NCBI RefSeq assembly: GCF_026626745.1
Contig: NZ_JAPNJW010000001.1
Location: 3,146,001-3,210,000 of the forward strand
DNA: 64,000 nucleotides
Source: Nannocystis sp. RBIL2
GTDB lineage: Bacteria; Myxococcota_A; Polyangia; Nannocystales; Nannocystaceae
Direction of reading: 5' to 3'
The notes under the pieces are model-generated. The model did no database searches and was not told where the DNA came from. It saw only the letters and a program-made list of their open reading frames with translations. Of the stretch, positions 17,080-28,534 are shown one piece after another. The first letter of the stretch is position 1; each line of letters begins with the position of its first letter. A program made the translations under genes and the position numbers.

Positions 17080-19716
17080 ATGCCCCCCCGTCGTGACTAT
17101 GGCGCCTCGCGCTTCAACGCCCCCGGCACGTTCACCGCGGTCGGCTTCTCCCCCGACTCGCGCGGCCTCGAGGCGCTCGTCATCGGCCAGGGCGCCTCGC
17201 GCTGGCTGACCTTCGCCGTCGACACCGGCGCAATCACGGCCCGCCGCGACCTCGACGGCGAATGGCGAGACCTCCGCGTCCTGCCTGACGGCGGGCTCCT
17301 CGTCTCGACCTGGGGAATCACTCGTCGCCTGTCTCCCGCCGCCGCGACCGTCTGGAGCGTGACCGGCGAGCAGCGGCTGCGCCTCGCCGCAGTCAGCCCC
17401 GACGGCGCCGCGTGCATCACCTTCATCGGCGCGACCGCCGAGGTGCGGGACTGCGAGCGCGGCCGCGTCGTCCACACCCTGCACGAGGCCGAGGGCGACC
17501 TCTACGCCTTCGCCTTCAGCCGCGACGGCCGCTGGCTCGCCACCGGCTCGTCCAAGGGCGTCGTCCGCCTGTACGACGCCCGCACCTGGGCCGAGCTGGG
17601 CAAGCGCAAGAGCACCCAGGTCCTCGCCCTCGCCTTCTCGCCCGCGGGCGACCACCTGCTCGTCGGCCACGGCAACGGCAAGGTCGAGCTGTGGCAGCTG
17701 CCGGGCCTGAAGCCGGTGCGGGGCTTCGTCGGGCGCCACCAATTCGACGTCGGCGGCGACGCCGGCTGTCGCTGGGTCGCCTTCTCGGCCGACGGCGCGC
17801 ACGCCTTCTCTCTCGGCAACGAGCACTGCCTGCGCGCCTGGAGCGTCCCCGGCGGCAACCAGGTGTTCCATCTCGACGTCCCGCGGCGCCACGCCCAGGG
17901 CCCCCTCACCGCCCTGTCGCCCGATGGTCGCTGGATCGCCAGCGGCTCGACCACCGGCGCCCTGAGCGTGTGGTCGGCCGCGACCGGCGAGCCGCGGGTC
18001 GAGTACGCTGCCCCCGCGCCGATCGAGGGGCTCGCGCTCACCGCTCGCACCGTCGCGGCCGGGTCCTCCAGGGTCTGCGTCTTTTGGGATCGCGCCACCG
18101 GCGAATCGAGCGCCCTCGCCACCACCTTCCCGCCGACCGACATCCACGGCCTGTCCTCGGGCCAGTTCGTGCGCCTCGACTACGACAAGATCTTCGTCGG
18201 CGACGCGCCGGGCGACGCCGAGTCGCCGAACTTCGAGCTCGCCACCTACGCCTCCGGCCCGATCGCAATCTCGCGCGACGAGACGCGCCTCGCCGCCCCG
18301 GCCCAGTACGCCGTCGAGCTGTGGGACCTGCAGCGCAGCATCAAGCTCGCCAGCCTGCCCCACGCCGAACGAGCCCGCGCCTGCGCCTTCGGCCCGCGCG
18401 ACGCCTGGCTCGCCACCGCCGACGACGTCCTGCACCTGTGGCGGCTCGGCGCCTCGCCGACCGCGATCCGCGACATCGAGCTCGACAGCGGCGGCTCCGA
18501 CAAGATCGTGCGCGGCCTCGCAGTGTCCGCCCGCGGCCTCATCGCCGTCAGCGTCGACGCCAGCGTCAATCACGTCGACGCCCGGAGCTCGATCCTCGTC
18601 ATCGATCCGCGCGACGGCCGGACCCTCGCCCGCCTCGCCCGCCCCGGCGTGCGCCTGGGCCAGGTCGCCTTCGTCGGCAGCCGCCTCGCGGTCGCCGACT
18701 CCGCCGGGCGCCTGTTGCAGCTCGACCTCTCCGAACCCGCGCACCCCCGCTGGCTCGAGACGGACGAGGTCGACGTCTTCCCGCCGAACGATCGCGAGGA
18801 GCTGCCGATCGCGGCCCTGGGCGACGACGTGGCTCACGTCGGCCCCGGCGGCGACGTCGTCGTGCAGACCCTGGAGTCCGTCCAGCCCGAGCTCGGCGAG
18901 CCTATCCTGCTCGCCCCCGATCCGTCCCAAACGAGCGCCCCGGCCCGCCCGCCCGCATTGTTCGAAAAGCGCCTGGCCGGCGCCCGCTTCCTGTTCGCCG
19001 GCCGCTTCAAGAACCTCGGCACCGAATTCCGCGAAGCCACGGTCCCCGAGCTCGGCGGCGAGATCGCGAGCAAGCCCGACGCGCGCGTCACTCACCTCGC
19101 GCTCGGCGACCGGCCCTCGGCGGCGGTGCTCAAGACTCTCGGCAGCAAGGGCGCCACCTTCGAGACGCTCTCCGAGGCCGCGCTCGCCCTGCTGCTGCTG
19201 CCCACCGCCGAAGAGGCGCGGGCGCTGCTGCGCGGCGAGGTGAAGCAGGCCGCCGAGCGCTGGAACACCTGGCGCCGCCGCTACAGCGAGCTCGGCGGCG
19301 AGCGCTTTCCCGTCGCCCTGCAGGGCATCGACCTCGCGGGCGCCGACCTGCGCGCCTACGCCCTCAAGGTCGTCGACCTCACCGCGGCCAACCTCGCTGG
19401 CGCCGACCTGCGCGGCGTCGACGTGTTCGACGTCGTGTTCCGCAACGCCGACCTGAGCGGCGCCGACTTCACCGGCGGAAAGTGCTATCGGACGATCTTC
19501 TCCGGCGCCAAGCTGACCGGCGCCCGCCTCGGCGCCATGCTCGCCGGCGCCCGCTTCGACGGCGCCGAGCTGACCGACGCCGACCTGCGCGACGCCGACC
19601 TGCAATACGTCGACTTCTCCGGCGCCGACCTGCGCCGCGCCAGGCTGCCGAAGTCGCTGACCGACGTGAAGCACGACGCCCGCACCCAATGGCCCGAGGG
19701 CGTGCGCCCGAAGTGA
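17080..19716 (+). CDS. WD40-type propeller fused to pentapeptide repeats
   Basis: This 878-aa protein begins MPPRRDYGASRF. Residues ~10-620 contain repeated beta-propeller blades (FSRDGRWLATGSSKGVVRLY, FSPAGDHLLVGHGNGKVELW, LSPDGRWIASGSTTGALSVW), probably one or two propellers. After a helical linker (~660-755) the C-terminus is a run of pentapeptide repeats (AGADLRGVDV, NADLSGADFTG, DADLRDADLQ) forming a right-handed beta-helix. No signal peptide or enzyme is present, so it is probably a cytoplasmic scaffold. A stop-proximal repeat array begins four bases after the gene. Confidence 0.88.
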   Translation: MPPRRDYGASRFNAPGTFTAVGFSPDSRGLEALVIGQGASRWLTFAVDTGAITARRDLDGEWRDLRVLPDGGLLVSTWGITRRLSPAAATVWSVTGEQRLRLAAVSPDGAACITFIGATAEVRDCERGRVVHTLHEAEGDLYAFAFSRDGRWLATGSSKGVVRLYDARTWAELGKRKSTQVLALAFSPAGDHLLVGHGNGKVELWQLPGLKPVRGFVGRHQFDVGGDAGCRWVAFSADGAHAFSLGNEHCLRAWSVPGGNQVFHLDVPRRHAQGPLTALSPDGRWIASGSTTGALSVWSAATGEPRVEYAAPAPIEGLALTARTVAAGSSRVCVFWDRATGESSALATTFPPTDIHGLSSGQFVRLDYDKIFVGDAPGDAESPNFELATYASGPIAISRDETRLAAPAQYAVELWDLQRSIKLASLPHAERARACAFGPRDAWLATADDVLHLWRLGASPTAIRDIELDSGGSDKIVRGLAVSARGLIAVSVDASVNHVDARSSILVIDPRDGRTLARLARPGVRLGQVAFVGSRLAVADSAGRLLQLDLSEPAHPRWLETDEVDVFPPNDREELPIAALGDDVAHVGPGGDVVVQTLESVQPELGEPILLAPDPSQTSAPARPPALFEKRLAGARFLFAGRFKNLGTEFREATVPELGGEIASKPDARVTHLALGDRPSAAVLKTLGSKGATFETLSEAALALLLLPTAEEARALLRGEVKQAAERWNTWRRRYSELGGERFPVALQGIDLAGADLRAYALKVVDLTAANLAGADLRGVDVFDVVFRNADLSGADFTGGKCYRTIFSGAKLTGARLGAMLAGARFDGAELTDADLRDADLQYVDFSGADLRRARLPKSLTDVKHDARTQWPEGVRPK

Positions 19717-19720
19717 GCGG

Positions 19721-20015
19721 CGACGGTCGCGGCATTCCCTCGTGGCTCTCCGCCGACCGAACAAGGCCGCAGCAGTCACCGTATTCCGGCAACGCCGCCA
19801 CGGCCTCAGCATTTCCTTCGCGGGCCTCGCTCCCCGCCGTCACAGCAACGCCGCGACAAACGCAGCATCCCCTGCGGCTCCCTCGCCGCGTCCGGGCGAG
19901 GCCGCGACGGTCAAAGCATTCCCCGCGCTCGCTCCCCCATGTCCGAACAAGACCGCGACGGTCGCAGCATTCTCCCACGCTCGCGCAATGCCGCGACTGT
20001 CGCAGCATCCTCGCG
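19721..20015 (+). repeat. Degenerate ~50-bp repeat array
   Basis: About seven units carry the core CCGCGACGGTCGCAGCATTCC at roughly 19721, 19768, 19796, 19851, 19902, 19953 and 19991. Spacing is 40-55 bases for most steps. The array begins immediately after the WD40 gene and fills most of the gap before the aminotransferase gene. There is no conserved spacer/repeat border, so it is not CRISPR. Confidence 0.65.
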
Positions 20016-20207
20016 CGTCTCGCCCAGTCGCAGCCTCCGAGCGGTCGCCCCGCCGCGACCGCGCGGGGCGCCCCTTCGCCTCCGTCACCGATCGCAGCCG
20101 CCTCGCTCGCCCGCCGGGCCCTCGCGCGCGCGGCCTCCCGTCGCCCCCGGGCCGGTCCCGCCGTACAGTCGATCCGGGCGGCATATCTCGCCGCGCGGAG
20201 GTTCATC

Positions 20208-21560
20208 ATGCATCTGCATCGTCGTTCGTTCCTCGGCCTCGTCGCCGGCGGAGTGGCCGCCGGGGCAGCCGCGACGGACAGCACCGCCGCCCCGCCGCGC
20301 CCGCGGCTGCGCGACGGCAGCGGCGTCCTCGACTGGTCGGCGGTGCGCGGCGAGTTCGCGCTCGACCCGGCGTGGATTCACCTCAGCAGCTTCTTCCTCG
20401 TCTCGCACCCGCGTCCCGTGCGTGAGGCGATCGAGACCTGGCGGCGGCGGCTCGACGCCAATCCTCTGTTGCTCGAGTCCGCCTTGCTCGACCCCTCGGC
20501 AGCGTCTCACCCGCTCGAGCGGATCAAAGCCGCCCTGGCCGGCTACCTCGGCGGTCGCGCCGAGAACATCGCCCTCGTCCCGAATACCACCACCGGCCTC
20601 GCCCTCGTCTACAACGGCCTGTCCCTGCGGCCCGGACAGGAGGTCCTCACCACCGAGCACGACCATTATTCACACCACGAATCGATCCGCCGCGCGGTCG
20701 ACAAGACCGGCGCCGGCCTGCGATTCGTCGCCTTGCACGACATGCCGCGCGGCGCTGCCACCACCTCCACCGCCGAGCTGGTCGAGCGGCTCGAGCGGGC
20801 GATCCGCCCCGAGACGCGCGCAGTCGGCCTCACGTGGGTCCACTCCTCGACCGGCCTCAAGCTCCCGATCGCCGAGATGGCGCGAGTCGTCGCCCGCGCC
20901 AACGCCGGCCGCGCCGCCGGCGATCGCTGCCTCCTGATCGTCGACGGCGTCCACGGCGTCGGCGTCGAGGACATCGACGTCGCCGACCTGGGCGCCGACT
21001 TCTTCGTCGCCGGCGCGCACAAGTGGCTGCTCGCCCCGCGCGGCACCGGCTTCATCCTCGGTCGGCCCGAAGCGTGGCCCGAGCTGCGCCCCACCGTCCC
21101 CAGCTTCGACCTCTCCGACAGATCGATCTGGGACGCGTGGATCCGTCGCACCGGCACCCCCACGACCCGGGCCTCGCACGTCTCGCCCGGCGGCTTCATC
21201 GCCTTCGAGCACCTGTTCTCGGTGCCCGACGCGATCGCCTTTCATCATCAGCTCGGCCGCCCGCAGATCGCCGCGCGGATCGCCGAGCTCAACCAGATCT
21301 TCCGCACCGAGCTGGCGACGATCCCCGGCGTCGTCGTCCAGACCCCGCAGGACCCCTCGCTCGCCGCCGGCCTCGTCGCCTTCGAGGTCGAGGGCATCGA
21401 GCCCGACGACGTCGTCGCCCGCCTGCACGCGCGGAAGATCCACGCCACCAGCAGCCCCTACGCAGTCTCCTTCGTGCGCCTCGCCGCCGGCGTCATGAAC
21501 TCGCACGCCGACGTCGACGCCGCGCTCGCGGCCGTCCACGCCATCGCCAGCGGCGCTTGA
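20208..21560 (+). CDS. TAT-exported aminotransferase class V / isopenicillin-epimerase-like protein
   Basis: This 450-aa protein starts MHLHRRSFLGLVAGGVAAG, a twin-arginine signal (RRSFLG). A strong ribosome site (GCGGAGG) lies 6 bases before the ATG. The body is a PLP-dependent fold-type I enzyme of class V: NIALVPNTTTGLALVYNGL, then LIVDGVHGVGVEDIDV (Asp for the PLP pyridine nitrogen) and DFFVAGAHKWLLAPRGTG, where Lys in AHKW is the Schiff-base lysine. Relatives include cysteine desulfurases and isopenicillin-N epimerase-like proteins. Export of a PLP enzyme through TAT fits cofactor loading before translocation. Substrate is unknown. Confidence 0.9.
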   Translation: MHLHRRSFLGLVAGGVAAGAAATDSTAAPPRPRLRDGSGVLDWSAVRGEFALDPAWIHLSSFFLVSHPRPVREAIETWRRRLDANPLLLESALLDPSAASHPLERIKAALAGYLGGRAENIALVPNTTTGLALVYNGLSLRPGQEVLTTEHDHYSHHESIRRAVDKTGAGLRFVALHDMPRGAATTSTAELVERLERAIRPETRAVGLTWVHSSTGLKLPIAEMARVVARANAGRAAGDRCLLIVDGVHGVGVEDIDVADLGADFFVAGAHKWLLAPRGTGFILGRPEAWPELRPTVPSFDLSDRSIWDAWIRRTGTPTTRASHVSPGGFIAFEHLFSVPDAIAFHHQLGRPQIAARIAELNQIFRTELATIPGVVVQTPQDPSLAAGLVAFEVEGIEPDDVVARLHARKIHATSSPYAVSFVRLAAGVMNSHADVDAALAAVHAIASGA

Positions 21561-21759
21561 CCACCTCCGCGACCTCGCGAACAGCCACCGAGCGCAGCGA
21601 TTCACGCGTCGTCGAAGCCGCACGATTCGTCGCGCTCCGGCCCCGCCCGAGCTGCCCCGATCGCCCCGCGGCCGATGCCGCGCATGCGCACCGACCGCGA
21701 GCGCGCCGCCGGAGGATTTGCCGTGCAGGAGGCGCAGCAGCGCGGATACCATCCTCGCA

Positions 21760-22860
21760 ATGAGGGCGGCGATGCGACGAAGCGTGGCGATGTTCGGGAC
21801 GGTGCTGACGCTGGCGTGTGGTTCTTCTGGGGGTCGAGACGTCAGCGCGACCGCAGTCGTCACCAGCGATCCCACCACCGGAACCACCACCACCGGCGGC
21901 CTCACGCCGACGACCACCGAGCCCGCGAGCAGCACGACGCAGCAGGCCACGACCGACACCACCGGCCCCGACATCACCACCAGCAGCACCACCACCGGCG
22001 GCGGCCCGATCTTCGACCTCGGCGGCCTGCCCGACATGCCGCCGCCGCCCCCGCTCCCGCTCCCGCAGCTGTGGTACTCCGTCGAAGACCTGCTGATTTA
22101 CATCGAGCTGAACCAGGCCGACGGCAGCGTCGCCCAGCTCGTCACCAACACCATCGTCAACGACCCGACCATCCCCGGCGTCGTCAATTCGTGCAGCCTC
22201 ACCATGCTCGAGGACGGCTCCCTGCTCGGCGGGCGCGGCGTCGACGGTCAGACCCGCCTGTTCCATGTCCCCGCGCCGCCGACCGACGGCAGCGACGTCG
22301 AGGTCGTCATCCTCGGCGACATGCCGGACGGCATCTACGTCGAGGCGCTCTACACCGACTGCGACGGCCGCGTCTACCTCATGGACACCGGCCTCGACAG
22401 CGTCAGCAACATCGGCAATCGACTGCTGCGGTTCACCGGCGACTACCTCGCCGGCGACCTCTCCTATGAAGTGATCACCGACCTCATGGTCGCAGTCTCG
22501 GCCGACATCGACGACATGGGCCCCGGCATCGACGCCCAGGGCGCAGTCATCGACAACCCCGGCTTCGGCATCGACTCCGGCGCGATCTACAACCTCGATT
22601 ACACCACCGGCACCGGCACCATGCTCGGCATGGGCGGCACCTACGGCATTCACTCGCTCGGCGGTCCCCTGTTCGACGACGGCGTCTCGCGCCTGTACGT
22701 GCTCAGCGTCGACGCCGAGGTGTTCGCCGCCGACCCCGTGACCCTCGCGCTCTCGCCCGTCCTGGCCACCGGCCCGACCCTCACCAGCGGCAATCCGCCC
22801 GGCGACACCGGCTTCGCCGGCCCGCTGACCGAGTGCAACACCGGCTTCCCGCAAGGCTGA
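21760..22860 (+). CDS. Lipoprotein with beta-propeller-like domain
   Basis: This 366-aa protein has a lipoprotein signal (SVAMFGTVLTLACGSSGG) followed by a Thr-rich linker of about 50 residues and a Pro-rich stretch (PDMPPPPPLPLP). The globular part alternates short strands with Gly/Asp turns (GVVNSCSLTMLEDGSLLGGR, YTDCDGRVYLMDTGLDS), like a propeller with few blades. No catalytic residues are seen. The start could be ATG 21760 or 21772. It is probably surface-exposed. Confidence 0.8.
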   Translation: MRAAMRRSVAMFGTVLTLACGSSGGRDVSATAVVTSDPTTGTTTTGGLTPTTTEPASSTTQQATTDTTGPDITTSSTTTGGGPIFDLGGLPDMPPPPPLPLPQLWYSVEDLLIYIELNQADGSVAQLVTNTIVNDPTIPGVVNSCSLTMLEDGSLLGGRGVDGQTRLFHVPAPPTDGSDVEVVILGDMPDGIYVEALYTDCDGRVYLMDTGLDSVSNIGNRLLRFTGDYLAGDLSYEVITDLMVAVSADIDDMGPGIDAQGAVIDNPGFGIDSGAIYNLDYTTGTGTMLGMGGTYGIHSLGGPLFDDGVSRLYVLSVDAEVFAADPVTLALSPVLATGPTLTSGNPPGDTGFAGPLTECNTGFPQG

Positions 22861-22944
22861 GCCTCCGTCGAGCTGGCACAGGCCATCCAGAACGCCCTGC
22901 GCAGAACCTTCAGCGAATGATCATTCGGCGTCCCGATCGCCTCC

Positions 22945-23202
22945 TCACTGCGAGACGCAGCGGCGCCCGAACACTCTGTACCAGTCACCGTCGCCCACGG
23001 CGGCGAACGGGTGAAAGCCACCCGGCAGCGTATCATACGAGTTCCCGTCGTGCCGCCAGGCCGAGACCTCCCATTGGCCACAGTCCCCCTCTTCGGCCCA
23101 CGCGACCAAGGGGCCGCTGTCCAGCGGACAGCCGGAGACGAACGCGAGCCCGGCGGCGAAGCCGAGCGCCAGCGTCATGCACGAGCGCATGTCGATTCTC
23201 AT
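22945..23202 (-). CDS. Small lipoprotein
   Basis: This 85-aa protein starts MRIDMRSCMTLALGFAAG with a lipobox AFVSGC. On the minus strand GGAGG lies six bases before ATG 23202, better spaced than for the adjacent ATG at 23205. The mature domain has a Cys pair (EEGDCGQW and FGRRCVSQ) and several aromatic residues. No family recognised. It converges on the preceding lipoprotein gene. Confidence 0.68.
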   Translation of the reverse strand: MRIDMRSCMTLALGFAAGLAFVSGCPLDSGPLVAWAEEGDCGQWEVSAWRHDGNSYDTLPGGFHPFAAVGDGDWYRVFGRRCVSQ

Positions 23203-23713
23203 CATCAACCTCCGAATCGGCGAGCACGCCGTGTCACGGAACAATCGCCGCGACCGCCGAATATTCCCGCCAGGGCGAGGACGACGTCACCGACAAACGC
23301 CGAGCGCCCGAACGATGGCGACGGCCGGCGAAGATCCTGCGCCACGGCTCGCGCGAGCAGGACGTCGAGCGCGATGGATCGGCGCCGTCAGCCGTCGGAG
23401 ATCCACCCGAGGGTCTCTCCGTCGGCCGTCCGCTCGCCCCCGACCTTCATGCGCGCGGCCTCGCTCCGCGTTCAGTGGGGCGCCGTCGATGTTGCTCGTA
23501 CATCGTCGCACGCGACGTCTCGTGTCTGTGGCCATGAATCGGCCGAGCGTTCGCGACCCGTCCGCGATCCAGAAGCCGGGCCGGGCGCGTCATCGATCGC
23601 AGGCAATCTCATGACGCCGACCCCGAGGAGGCGGCCGCGCCGTCGGAAACGGCCGTCGGACGAAGTTCTCCATGGTCTCCGCGCCAAGAACGTGTTTCAG
23701 TCGGGGTCACCAC
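23203..23713. other. Intergenic region with no gene seen
   Basis: About 510 bases between divergent genes. Frames on both strands are Arg-rich and lack start context. It should contain promoters for the small lipoprotein and the STAS gene. No repeats or RNA genes recognised. Confidence 0.4.
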
Positions 23714-24781
23714 ATGATTGAGCGCGCGACCCTGGGGGGACTGGAGTTCGAGTACGACGCCGACCGCGGGAATATCCGCATGGCGGGCAACCCGGCGATC
23801 TTTATCTGGACCGAGAGCACCCTGGCCGGCCTGATCTCCGGCCTGCAGCGTATGGTCGGCACCGATCGTTTCCGGCTCGCCCTTCACGGCGGCGGCCGCG
23901 ACGGCGTCCACGACGACTGGGCCTTTATCTCCCAGTATCCGACCTTCGAGGAGGGCTTCGCCGCGCTCGTCCACGTCGCCGCGACCTTCGGCTGGGGCCG
24001 CTGGGAGCTCGTCTCGCTCGACCGCGCGGCCAAGCGAGCCGTCCTGCGCGTCCACAACCACTGGGAGACGAACATCCAGAAGGTGCTGGGCGTGAATTGG
24101 GGCGCGAGCTACCTCGGCGGCAAGTTCGCCGGCATCTTCCAGCGCCACTTCGGCGTCCCGCAGTGCTGGGCCGAGCAGGTCGCGTTCGTCACCAGCGGCG
24201 ACAAGTACGACGAATTCGTGATCACCCCCTCGGACGCCAGCCTCGAGGACCGGCTCGAGCACATGCTCGCCACCGACGACGCCACCAAGGCCGACCTCGC
24301 CGTCGCGCTCGAGCGCGTGCGCAAGGAGGTCGAGGAGCGCGTCGAGACCGAGCAGCGCCTGCTCGAGAAGCTCAGCCTGATCGCCAAGCAGGAGGACGCC
24401 ATCCGCGCCCTGGCCGCTCCGATCATCGAGGTCTGGGACGGCGTGCTCACCCTGCCGCTGATCGGCACCGTCGACAGCCAGCGCGCCGCCGACACGATGG
24501 GCCGCCTGCTGGACACGATCATCCAGAAAAAGGCCAGCTACACCATCATCGACCTGACGGGCGTCGAGCTCATCGACACCGCCACCGCCGAGCACCTGCT
24601 GCGCCTCGTGCTCGCGGCCGAGCTGCTGGGCGCGCGCTGCGTCATCACCGGCATCCGCCCCTCGATCGCCCAGACCATGGTCTCGATCGGCATCGACCTG
24701 ACCCGCCTCACCACCCTCGCCAGCCTGCGCGACGGCCTGGTCTACTGCATCGACCAGACCCGCAACAAGGCCAAGCGCTGA
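23714..24781 (+). CDS. Sensor domain plus STAS domain (RsbR-like) regulator
   Basis: This 355-aa cytoplasmic regulator has an N-terminal ~190 residues resembling a V4R/heme-NO-like ligand domain (WETNIQKVLGVNWGASYLGG ... FGVPQCWAEQVAFVTSGDKY). A coiled segment (~200-235) and a C-terminal STAS domain follow, typical of RsbR co-antagonists: LIGTVDSQRAADTMGRLLDT, IIDLTGVELIDTATAEHL (Thr residues that partner kinases phosphorylate) and GARCVITGIRPSIAQT. Such proteins form stressosome-like complexes that control sigma or other switches. No RsbT-type kinase is encoded in this window. Confidence 0.87.
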   Translation: MIERATLGGLEFEYDADRGNIRMAGNPAIFIWTESTLAGLISGLQRMVGTDRFRLALHGGGRDGVHDDWAFISQYPTFEEGFAALVHVAATFGWGRWELVSLDRAAKRAVLRVHNHWETNIQKVLGVNWGASYLGGKFAGIFQRHFGVPQCWAEQVAFVTSGDKYDEFVITPSDASLEDRLEHMLATDDATKADLAVALERVRKEVEERVETEQRLLEKLSLIAKQEDAIRALAAPIIEVWDGVLTLPLIGTVDSQRAADTMGRLLDTIIQKKASYTIIDLTGVELIDTATAEHLLRLVLAAELLGARCVITGIRPSIAQTMVSIGIDLTRLTTLASLRDGLVYCIDQTRNKAKR

Positions 24782-24806
24782 GCCGCCGCGCACGCACTGC
24801 CACGAT

Positions 24807-24834
24807 TGCCGCCGGCCGCGAGCGACCGGCGGCA
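24807..24834. terminator. Hairpin between convergent genes
   Basis: TGCCGCCGG and CCGGCGGCA form a perfect 9-bp stem with a 10-base loop, placed 26 bases after the STAS gene and 18 bases after the end of the opposite gene. There is no U-tract, but position and strength suggest a bidirectional terminator. Confidence 0.5.
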
Positions 24835-24851
24835 CGAATCACCACACCTGC

Positions 24852-26567
<1,716 letters not shown>

Positions 26568-26744
26568 TCCCCCTCGGTGCAATGGTGCCCGCCCGCGCGA
26601 GCTCCCGGCCCAGGCTATCGCATCTCGCTCGACCTCGGCCACGGCGACAAATGCGGACGGGCGCGGCCGATCGCGCGCCAGGAGGACGCCCTCCGCGCGT
26701 CGGCCGCTCCTATCAATCGCGGTCCGCAGGGGCGCACCGCCGCA

Positions 26745-28310
26745 TCACTGCAGGCGGATCAGGCGAATGTCCTCCCCGCCGACGTTCACCCACACGATCG
26801 CGTGCATCTCGGGGAAGTACTCGAGCTTGGTCTCGGTGTTGAAGTTGACCTCTTCGGGGTAGTCACCCTCGAGCTGGGCGCGCTCGAGCGTCCAGGTGGC
26901 CTCGTCGATCCACGCCCACAACATGCCCTCGCCGAGGGGGTAGAAGTTGGTGAGGTACTGACCGGTCTCGGCCACGTGGGCCAAGGTGCCGCCGTCGGAC
27001 CCGCCCTGCGGATCGAACATCAGCCCGTCGGTGGACGGGCCGTAGGCCAGCTCGTGGCTGACGATCTCGCGAGTGTCGATGTCGGTGACCAGGAGCTGGT
27101 GCGGGCGCCCGCCCTCGTACACGAGCGAATGCAGCGTCTGCCCGCGTTGATCCTGGGCGATGCTGAGAGCAGTCCACCCGCCGGTCGGGTAGCCGCCCTC
27201 CCAGCGGAAGTCGGTGCCGCCGGCCAGCACCGACCAGGTCTGCGACTGATTGTAGTTCTGCGTGGCCGACACGTAATAGCGACCCTCGGCGGCGTTCCAC
27301 CAGCCGTTCATGTTCTCGCCGGTGTAGCCGGTCTCGCCGGAGTAGTTGGCCGCGGCGTCGAAGGGGAACTTCGGCAGGGCCCACGTCGCAGTCTCGACGT
27401 CGTACTCCCAGTAGCGGCGGCAGCCCATGAGGATCTTGCCCGCGTTGCCGAGCTCGGGCACGAACACGGTCGAGCCGTAGGTGTGGCGCGAGGTCGGCGT
27501 GCGCGACGAAATCTCCGGGTCGTCGGGGTCGAAGAATTCGTCGCTGTACACGCCCTCGGGGTTGCTGGGGTTGTTCTCGTAGTATTCGACGGCGGGGTTG
27601 AAGTTGGTGAAGTTCGCGCTGTACGAGGCCGGCCACTTCGAGCTGTCGCTCGGCATGCGCTCGATGTTCCACTTCATGGCGCGCAGGTCGAGCCGGTACA
27701 CGCCGTCGTTCGACGAGCCGTCGTGGCCGCCGCCGACGGTGACCCAGCCGCGCTCGGTGCCCTTGCGCGTGTCCCAGGCCATGCCGACCCAGTCCGCGAG
27801 CACCCCGTGCCAGTCCTCGTTGCCGCGGTCGCTCCAGCCCGGGACCGCCGCCTTGACCTCGGCGTCGAGCGCGTCGAGCCGGGTGCCCACGACGCGCACC
27901 CAGCGACCGAGCGGCACTGTCTGCCACGATACGCAATTGACCCGACCGTCGCCGTCGCGCCCGGGCGTCCACGCGTCCCCGTCGAGCATGCCCACGTCGT
28001 CGCCCGCGCCCCACCCGCTGTCGAGCCCGTCGTCGCAGTCGAGGCCGGGCATGCCGGTGCTGCTCGTGGGCGTCTCACCGCCGTCGGTGGTGCTGGTGGT
28101 CGGGACACCGGTCGTGACGGTCCCCGCCGACTCGCTGCCGCTGCTGCTGCTCGTGACGTCGCCCGACGTCTCGCTGCCGACGCTTGTCGACGCGCTCGAT
28201 GTCGACGTGGCGCCGTCGCTCGTCGTACCGGTTCCACCACCACCCCCATTGCACGCAGCCACCAGGCCCAAGACCAGGCACCCCGCGCGTCCCATCGTCC
28301 CTGTCGTCAT
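26745..28310 (-). CDS. Lipoprotein with Kelch-like beta-propeller
   Basis: This 521-aa protein has a signal peptide (GRAGCLVLGLVAAC) and a ~65-residue Ser/Thr/Gly linker. The long C-terminal domain has blade-like units rich in Trp, Gly and Asp (VGMAWDTRKGTERGWVTVGG, GHDGSSNDGVYRLDLRAMKW, HTYGSTVFVPELGNAGKILM, RRYWEYDVETATWALP), typical of Kelch/galactose-oxidase-type propellers. I see no copper-ligand set, so it is probably not an oxidase. It is encoded just upstream of the DUF4215/glycine-rich lipoprotein on the same strand; both start with a similar Met/Thr/Gly-rich leader. Confidence 0.86.
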   Translation of the reverse strand: MTTGTMGRAGCLVLGLVAACNGGGGGTGTTSDGATSTSSASTSVGSETSGDVTSSSSGSESAGTVTTGVPTTSTTDGGETPTSSTGMPGLDCDDGLDSGWGAGDDVGMLDGDAWTPGRDGDGRVNCVSWQTVPLGRWVRVVGTRLDALDAEVKAAVPGWSDRGNEDWHGVLADWVGMAWDTRKGTERGWVTVGGGHDGSSNDGVYRLDLRAMKWNIERMPSDSSKWPASYSANFTNFNPAVEYYENNPSNPEGVYSDEFFDPDDPEISSRTPTSRHTYGSTVFVPELGNAGKILMGCRRYWEYDVETATWALPKFPFDAAANYSGETGYTGENMNGWWNAAEGRYYVSATQNYNQSQTWSVLAGGTDFRWEGGYPTGGWTALSIAQDQRGQTLHSLVYEGGRPHQLLVTDIDTREIVSHELAYGPSTDGLMFDPQGGSDGGTLAHVAETGQYLTNFYPLGEGMLWAWIDEATWTLERAQLEGDYPEEVNFNTETKLEYFPEMHAIVWVNVGGEDIRLIRLQ

Positions 28311-28534
28311 GCGAGCGACTCTCCCCCAGCTCGCCCGCCCGCGGAGCGCTGCGACGGCGTTGGCCTGCGCGGGGGTATGCGACCCCGAATGCGCGTGAAT
28401 GCGACGACCGCCGATCGGACTCGCACCGCACCGCGCGCGACTGCTCCTCGTGTTGCCGCGATTGCTACCAAAGCCGCGCGCGCTGATTCGCCGCCCCGAT
28501 CGTCAGACGACGATCGGTACCACGGCACAAACAG
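28311..28534. other. Intergenic region
   Basis: About 220 bases upstream of the Kelch lipoprotein gene, with no recognised gene, repeat or RNA. It probably carries that gene's promoter. Confidence 0.35.

Noticed and set aside
16951..19812. 953-aa open frame on the minus strand
   Set aside because: It lies antisense to the WD40-pentapeptide gene, and its translation is Arg/Ala/Gly-rich low-complexity sequence, a codon-bias shadow.
19721..20015. CRISPR array
   Set aside because: Repeats are degenerate, period varies from about 40 to 55, spacers are not unique blocks, and no cas gene is in the window.
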